DNA of 49,540 nucleotides from an uncultured Flavobacteriaceae bacterium (GTDB lineage Bacteria > Bacteroidota > Bacteroidia > Flavobacteriales > Flavobacteriaceae). Position numbers and translations under genes: made by a program. Of the stretch, positions 44,536 to 49,540 are shown one piece after another; positions within the stretch are counted from its first letter, which is position 1; the number at the start of each line of letters is the position of its first letter. The notes beneath the pieces were generated by a model. It did no database searches. It was not told the DNA's origin and saw only the letters and a list, made by a program, of their open reading frames with translations. The DNA lies in NCBI GenBank assembly GCA_905478905.1, contig CAJQKN010000042.1, forward strand, positions 1 through 49,540, given 5' to 3'.

Positions 44536-46275
44536 ATGAAAGAAAAAAAGAAAGTTTCCTTTAAATGGGCATTTCGAGAATATATATGGCCAAGAAGAAA
44601 AGTTGTTTCCATAGGTCTTTTCCTAATCATTGTCCGCAGCCTCTCTGGCCTGGTACTCCCCTATGCCAGTAAAGCCTTAATCGATGATGTGATCCCTTCA
44701 AAAGACACTCAAGCCTTGAGCTATTTACTCATTGCCGTTGGTATTGCCCTTTTATTTCAGTCCATCAGTTCCTTTTCACTTACCCGCATCTTGAGTGTAG
44801 AAGCTCAGCATTTGATTTCTGTACTTAGGGCAAATGTGCAAAAGAAATTATTAAAATTACCTATTCGTTTTTTTGACAACCAAAAAGCAGGAGCCCTTGT
44901 ATCGCGTGTAATGACAGATGTAGAAGGCGTGCGCAATTTGGTGGGAACCGGTCTGGTTCAACTCATCGGAGGATCAATTACAGCTGTAATTTCATTGGTC
45001 ATCTTAATCAAGATCAATGGTTGGATGACGCTGTTCGTTTTGCTCCCTGTTGGTGTTTTTGCTGTCATCGCCTTAAAAGCTTTTGGCTACATTCGACCCA
45101 TTTTCCGCGATCGTGGAAAAATCAATGCTGAAGTAACCGGCCGTTTAACCGAAACCTTAAATGGAATTCGTGTCATTAAAGGGTTCAATGCTGAAGAACA
45201 AGAACAGAAAACCTTTGAAAAAGGTGTGGAGCGATTGTTTTTAAACGTAAAGAAAAGCCTTACTGCCACGGCCTTTATGACCAGTGCTTCTACCTTTTTG
45301 TTGGGAATTGCCTCGGCAGGAATCATGGGAATTGGCGGATATTTTATCATGCAAGGGAACATGACCTATGGCGAATTTGTTTCCTTTACCTTATTCCTTG
45401 GGTTTATGATTGCCCCTATCGTTCAAATGAGCAATATTGGCAGTCAACTAACAGAGGCTTTTGCTGGCCTAGACCGTACCCAAGAATTGATGGACGCACC
45501 AGAAGAAGACGATCCCTCCATAAGAACTAATCACCTTAAACAGGTAAATGGGGATATTATTTTTGAGAATGTTTCTTTTGCCTATGAAGCCAATAAAGAA
45601 GTTTTGCATTCCGTTTCTTTTACGGCAAAAAAAGGAAGTGTTATTGCGCTAGTTGGTTCGTCAGGCTCTGGAAAATCGACCATTGCTGGTTTGGCCTCAG
45701 GCTTTTTAACCCCCAACAAAGGGACCGTTTCAATTGATGGACAAGATTTGTCAAAAATCAATCTTCGTAGTTTTCGCAAGCATTTAGGGGTGGTCTTACA
45801 AGACGATTTTTTATACGAAGGCACCATTAAAGAGAATATTTTATTCCCTCGCCCAGAGGCTTCAGATGAAGAGGTTCTTGCAGCAGCAGAGGGAGCTTAT
45901 GTTACTGAGTTCACCGATCGATTTGATGAGGGCTTGGATACCCTGATCGGTGAAAGAGGGGTGAAATTATCTGGAGGACAACGCCAACGCATTTCCATTG
46001 CACGAGCATTGTTGGCTCAACCCGCCATGGTTATTTTAGATGAAGCAACCTCAAACCTCGACACCGAAAGCGAACGCTATATTCAAGATAGTTTAAGCAT
46101 TCTAATGAAAGACCGAACTACATTGGTCATTGCGCACCGCTTAAGCACCATTCAAAAAGCTGATCAGATTTTGGTCATCGAAAAGGGTGAAATTGTGGAA
46201 AAAGGCAAACATCAAGAATTACTGGACAAACAAGGCCGATACTTTGAATTGTATACCTATCAGAGCCGAATGTAA
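44536..46275 (+). CDS. ABC transporter, fused permease and ATPase (MsbA-like)
   Basis: A homodimeric exporter half: six membrane segments in residues about 20-310, then the ATPase with Walker A VGSSGSGKST, Q-loop VVLQDDF, signature LSGGQRQR, Walker B MVILDEATS and the H-loop AHRLST. 579 residues. The coupling-region motif AEEQEQKTF is also seen. Lipid or drug export is typical for the group; the substrate cannot be told from sequence. Divergent from the metal-uptake operon. Confidence 0.95.
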   Translation: MKEKKKVSFKWAFREYIWPRRKVVSIGLFLIIVRSLSGLVLPYASKALIDDVIPSKDTQALSYLLIAVGIALLFQSISSFSLTRILSVEAQHLISVLRANVQKKLLKLPIRFFDNQKAGALVSRVMTDVEGVRNLVGTGLVQLIGGSITAVISLVILIKINGWMTLFVLLPVGVFAVIALKAFGYIRPIFRDRGKINAEVTGRLTETLNGIRVIKGFNAEEQEQKTFEKGVERLFLNVKKSLTATAFMTSASTFLLGIASAGIMGIGGYFIMQGNMTYGEFVSFTLFLGFMIAPIVQMSNIGSQLTEAFAGLDRTQELMDAPEEDDPSIRTNHLKQVNGDIIFENVSFAYEANKEVLHSVSFTAKKGSVIALVGSSGSGKSTIAGLASGFLTPNKGTVSIDGQDLSKINLRSFRKHLGVVLQDDFLYEGTIKENILFPRPEASDEEVLAAAEGAYVTEFTDRFDEGLDTLIGERGVKLSGGQRQRISIARALLAQPAMVILDEATSNLDTESERYIQDSLSILMKDRTTLVIAHRLSTIQKADQILVIEKGEIVEKGKHQELLDKQGRYFELYTYQSRM

Positions 46276-46360
46276 TAAGGAAAAATCAAACAAATCTTTG
46301 ATTCGTCAAAAAAAATTATACATTTAGAGGTGTTTAAGCAATTCACTTATACTGATTCCT

Positions 46361-47005
46361 ATGCAAAAATTTCAACTCTTATTGCTTGTTTTTCTCCTGC
46401 CTTTTGCTGTAATCGCGCAAGTGTATTCTTTCGCAGACGGAGAAAAAACACATCGGGTTTTTCTGGATGAAAATTACCTGATAGAAACCGTTTTTAAAAC
46501 CGATGATGGATTCTTTGTTCTTTCCAGAGGAGGCTTTTATACCTCAGACAACGGGTCCTATAATGTGCAATTCGAATTCAATTCAAATTTTGAAAAAGAT
46601 CGTTTGTCCACCAAAAAATACGACCACAAAGAAAACTGGAAAGACATCTCTTTCCCCAACCAAAATCTAGAAGGAAAATGGCTAATGGCCGGGCGAGTAA
46701 AACCAGAAGGCGAGCAGCGTCGAGACATTACCAGTTCAAGAAAAACAATGAAAATTTTACTCAACGGTTATTTTCAATGGATTGCTTTCGATACTGCTAA
46801 CATGAGTTTTAAGGGCTCTGGAGGAGGAACCTACACTGCCAAAGAAGGTGCTTATGTAGAAACCTTGGACTATTTTTCACGCGATCCGGAAAAAGTAGGG
46901 AAAATCCTTCCCTTCGAATACAAACAAAAACAAAACGATTGGTACCACAAAGGGTACACGAGTAAGGGTGCACCAATGCACGAAATTTGGCACAAAAGAA
47001 ATTAA
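46361..47005 (+). CDS. Secreted protein of unknown function upstream of amidohydrolase
   Basis: 214 residues with signal peptide MQKFQLLLLVFLLPFAVIAQ and a beta-rich mature part (YSFADGEKTHRVFLDENYL ... KILLNGYFQWIAFDTANMSF ... GGGTYTAKEGAYVETLDYFS) that looks lipocalin-like (DUF4488-like by memory). Similar membrane-or-secreted proteins stand before propeller-amidohydrolases in other Flavobacteriia. The next gene starts 21 bases later. Confidence 0.8.
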   Translation: MQKFQLLLLVFLLPFAVIAQVYSFADGEKTHRVFLDENYLIETVFKTDDGFFVLSRGGFYTSDNGSYNVQFEFNSNFEKDRLSTKKYDHKENWKDISFPNQNLEGKWLMAGRVKPEGEQRRDITSSRKTMKILLNGYFQWIAFDTANMSFKGSGGGTYTAKEGAYVETLDYFSRDPEKVGKILPFEYKQKQNDWYHKGYTSKGAPMHEIWHKRN

Positions 47006-47026
47006 TTGATATCCGAATAAATTATT

Positions 47027-49540
47027 ATGAAAAAATTCATTTTTAGTCTGCTTGCCCTAGTGATAACAACCACTTCCTGGGCACAAAAAAAAGAAGATAA
47101 AGACTTGCCTCTTGAGGCGACTAGGGTTGTAACGATCTCGACAGACCAAGGAACTTGGCTATCGTTGGATGTTCATCCAGATGGCTCTTCAATTGTATTT
47201 GATCTCTTAGGTGACTTATATGAACTCCCCATTAATGGAGGAAAGGCTATACGCCTTACCGAAGGTCTCGCCTTTGACTCTCAGCCAAAATATTCCCCCG
47301 ACGGTAACTCCATTCTCTTTTTGTCTGACCGAAGTGGAGGGAATAATGTATGGATCATAGACCGAGAAAAAGAAGACACTATTCAACTCACCAAAGGGAA
47401 TACCTCCAAAATGCAATCAGCAGATTGGTCTCCAGACGGGAATTATGTTGCTGTAAGTAAAGGAACCCGTAATTTTAAACTACACCTCTATCACAAAGAG
47501 GGCGGAGGGGGAACCCAGCTGATTGAAAAACCCGACAACCTAAAAGTATCTGAACCAACTTTTAGTGCCAACGGAAGACATATTTGGTTTTCACAACGCA
47601 CAGGTGCTTGGCAATACAACGCGCGCTTTCCACAGTACCAATTAGCTACTTATGACCGTGAAGATGGAAAAAAAGAAGTAATGACTTCTCGCTATGGTTC
47701 TGCCTTTTCTCCAACACTTTCTCCAGACGGTAAATGGTTGGTCTACGGAAGTCGCTACAATGACCAAACCGGTTTAGTAAAACGCAACCTTATCACACAA
47801 GAAGAAAGCTGGTTGGCCTACCCAGTACAACATGACGAACAAGAATCCATTGCTCCTTTAGGCGTTTTACCGGCCATGTCATTCACACCTGATAGCAACG
47901 AAATCGTTGCTTCTTATGGCGGAAAAATATACCGCGTACCTATTGCTGGAGGAGAAGCAAAAAACATTCCTTTTCAAATCAATGAAGAAGTGGTGCTTGG
48001 GCCACAATTAAAATTTGATTATCCAATTGAAGACTCCCCAACTTTTGATATAAATCAAATCAGAGATGCGCAGGTTTCACCCGATGGAACTGCTATCGTT
48101 TTTACTGCTTTGAACAAACTTTATTGGATGAGTTTCAAGGACAAGCAGCCCAAACGCCTCACTTCTTTTTCCTTCACAGAAGCCATGCCCACATGGAATC
48201 CAAATGGACGTGAAGTGGCCTTTGTGAGCTGGGACGAAAAACAAGGAGGACACGTTTATAAGGTGAGAATAGATAAGGTTTCTTCGCCTGTCAAATTAAC
48301 GATAGAGCCCGCAGTATACACCCAACCTGCTTGGGGTACTTCCAACAAAATTGCCGTCTTTAAAGGCGCAGCTCAGCAATTTAAAAATGCTGATGGGCCG
48401 CGTGCATTTCAGCAAAAATCAAACTTGGTCTGGCTCAATACAACTGCAGCTGGGAAAAGCAACTTGATAAGCAAAGCCAGTGGCCTTTCAAATCCGCACT
48501 TTGCTCAAAATGACGACAGAATCTACCTGAACTCTTCCGATGGTTTGATCTCAATGCGATGGGATGGAACAGACCGTAAAAAACACTTGCAAGTAGACGG
48601 AATTACGGTCTATGGCTCTTCCTACGATGAAAATCATTTGTTGGCGGATTCCCCCACAGCTCCAGCAAAAAAACCAGCTAAAGCAACGACTATTTTGCGG
48701 GCTCCAAAAGGAGACTACGCCTTGGCTCAAATTAACAATGATGTCTATGTGGTAACCATTCCGTATGTTGGCGCAGAGGGAGCTAAAATCAACGTTAAAG
48801 ACGCTTCAAAGGCGGCTTTCCCTTCCCGCAAGCTGACCAAGTTTGGCGGACAATTTCCTTCATGGAATAGCAGTGGGAATATAGTCTATTGGACCCTAGG
48901 AAAAACGCTTTTCCGCTATGATATTGCGGCGGCAAAAGCTAACGAAAATGCGCAAAAAGAAGAAAAAGAAGCTAAAAAAGCCGCTAAAAAAGAGAAAAAG
49001 GAAAAAGACGAACCCGATGAAGCCGTCGCTTCTGCTGAAACAGACGAAGAGGAAGAGGACGACTCCATCGAAGATTATCAAGCAAAAGAATTGGACCTTA
49101 TTGTTAAAGCAAATCGTGCTATTGCAAAAGGAACACTTGTTTTACAGAATGCAACCTTGATTACCATGAAAGGCGATGAAATCATTCAAAATGGAACGGT
49201 TGTCATTACCAATAACCGCATTACTGCCGTTGGTACAGCAAATGAAATTGAGGTTCCTGCAGGAGCAAAAATCATGGACCTCAAAGGCAAATATATTGTC
49301 CCCGGCTTTGTCGATACACATGCACATATGTGGCCCGCTTGGGGCTTACATAAAAACCATGTTTGGGTCTATGCCGCAAACTTGGCCTATGGTGTAACCA
49401 CTACCCGTGACCCGCAAACTGCAACCACTGACGTCTTGACCTATGCCGACATGGTAGAGGCCGGACAAATTCCAGGACCACGTATCTACTCAACTGGACC
49501 TGGGGTTGGATACTGGGGCTATAATATAAAAAGTCTTGAC
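47027..49540 (+). CDS. Secreted beta-propeller + amidohydrolase protein, 3' end cut by window
   Basis: Not in the ORF track because the stop lies beyond the window; the frame is open for 838 codons. Signal peptide MKKFIFSLLALVITTTSWAQ. Residues about 30-630 are TolB/WD40-like propeller repeats (YSPDGNSILFLSDRSGGNN, LSPDGKWLVYGSR). About residues 635-685 are a Lys/Glu-rich then acidic linker. The amidohydrolase domain then begins (LQNATLITMKGDEII, DLKGKYIVPGFVDTHAHMW with the HxH metal site). It is probably a periplasmic hydrolase; the substrate is unknown. Confidence 0.93.
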   Translation, partial: MKKFIFSLLALVITTTSWAQKKEDKDLPLEATRVVTISTDQGTWLSLDVHPDGSSIVFDLLGDLYELPINGGKAIRLTEGLAFDSQPKYSPDGNSILFLSDRSGGNNVWIIDREKEDTIQLTKGNTSKMQSADWSPDGNYVAVSKGTRNFKLHLYHKEGGGGTQLIEKPDNLKVSEPTFSANGRHIWFSQRTGAWQYNARFPQYQLATYDREDGKKEVMTSRYGSAFSPTLSPDGKWLVYGSRYNDQTGLVKRNLITQEESWLAYPVQHDEQESIAPLGVLPAMSFTPDSNEIVASYGGKIYRVPIAGGEAKNIPFQINEEVVLGPQLKFDYPIEDSPTFDINQIRDAQVSPDGTAIVFTALNKLYWMSFKDKQPKRLTSFSFTEAMPTWNPNGREVAFVSWDEKQGGHVYKVRIDKVSSPVKLTIEPAVYTQPAWGTSNKIAVFKGAAQQFKNADGPRAFQQKSNLVWLNTTAAGKSNLISKASGLSNPHFAQNDDRIYLNSSDGLISMRWDGTDRKKHLQVDGITVYGSSYDENHLLADSPTAPAKKPAKATTILRAPKGDYALAQINNDVYVVTIPYVGAEGAKINVKDASKAAFPSRKLTKFGGQFPSWNSSGNIVYWTLGKTLFRYDIAAAKANENAQKEEKEAKKAAKKEKKEKDEPDEAVASAETDEEEEDDSIEDYQAKELDLIVKANRAIAKGTLVLQNATLITMKGDEIIQNGTVVITNNRITAVGTANEIEVPAGAKIMDLKGKYIVPGFVDTHAHMWPAWGLHKNHVWVYAANLAYGVTTTRDPQTATTDVLTYADMVEAGQIPGPRIYSTGPGVGYWGYNIKSLD

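Noticed and set aside
46287-46306. AATCAAA-CAAATC-TTTGATT hairpin after the ABC transporter gene
   Set aside because: Seven AT-rich pairs without a U-tract; too weak to call a terminator.
48918-49160. Lys-rich 80-codon plus-strand ORF
   Set aside because: An out-of-frame reading of the charged linker of the amidohydrolase gene; low complexity only.
1-49540. CRISPR arrays, tRNA/rRNA genes, IS elements, prophage
   Set aside because: No regularly spaced repeats, no recognisable tRNA-like intergenic segments and no transposase or phage genes were seen; gene content is housekeeping throughout.

Overview
The window is a stretch of a chromosome from a member of the Flavobacteriaceae (phylum Bacteroidota), probably a marine one. 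The evidence is AT-rich coding DNA, almost no Shine-Dalgarno sequences, TAnnTTTG-type -7 promoter boxes, SusC/HmuR-style TonB-dependent receptors, and lineage-typical genes: a DUF4270 lipoprotein, a one-domain glycogen-synthase-like protein next to panCD, a DksA-like protein with degenerate zinc ligands, and an ABA4-like protein. Most of the window is housekeeping DNA in compact operons. I see no phage, insertion sequence, CRISPR array, tRNA or rRNA.

Layout. 1-4317 (minus): a glycogen-synthase-like protein, a DUF4270 lipoprotein and glmS (its 3' end is cut by the window). 4419-12595 (plus): panC, panD, a flippase-like membrane protein, radA, gdhA, recO and a heme-type TonB receptor. 12592-13197 (minus): a GNAT acetyltransferase. 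13265-18341 (plus): ileS, a dksA-like gene, an unrecognised secreted protein and lspA. 18338-18898 (minus): 5-formyl-THF cyclo-ligase, divergent from uvrC. 18957-24609 (plus): uvrC, a DUF3108 protein, an M23 lipoprotein peptidase and pgi. 24622-27945 (minus): a conserved hypothetical, a DoxX-like protein, rsmI and recJ, divergent from tdk. 28031-33014 (plus): tdk, alr, asd and a prolyl oligopeptidase. 33102-37218 (minus): pdxA, DUF177, rpmF, a doubtful small ORF, accB and accC. 37272-40789 (plus): ribE, a Na+/H+ antiporter, a small structured transcription unit, a 2OG-Fe(II) oxygenase and an ABA4-like protein. 40844-44412 (minus): a probable metal-uptake operon. 44536-49540 (plus): an ABC exporter, a secreted protein and a large propeller-amidohydrolase that runs off the end.

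Functions fall into coenzyme synthesis (pantothenate, riboflavin, pyridoxal phosphate, folate interconversion), cell-wall precursors (glmS, alr, asd), fatty-acid initiation (accB, accC), DNA repair (radA, recO, uvrC, recJ), translation (ileS, rpmF, rsmI) and envelope biogenesis or nutrient uptake.

The most unusual element is an orphan unit at about 39168-39378. It has a near-consensus promoter, a 12-nt perfect Shine-Dalgarno sequence in a lineage that hardly uses them, a 20-codon ORF, mutually exclusive pairings around the SD, and a strong terminator just upstream of the oxygenase gene. Other items worth a second look are an intrinsic terminator overlapping the called start of the metal-type TonB receptor, a secreted protein whose only plausible start codon is ATA, a 24-bp-arm inverted repeat between two convergent genes, and the absence of fabH between rpmF and accB.
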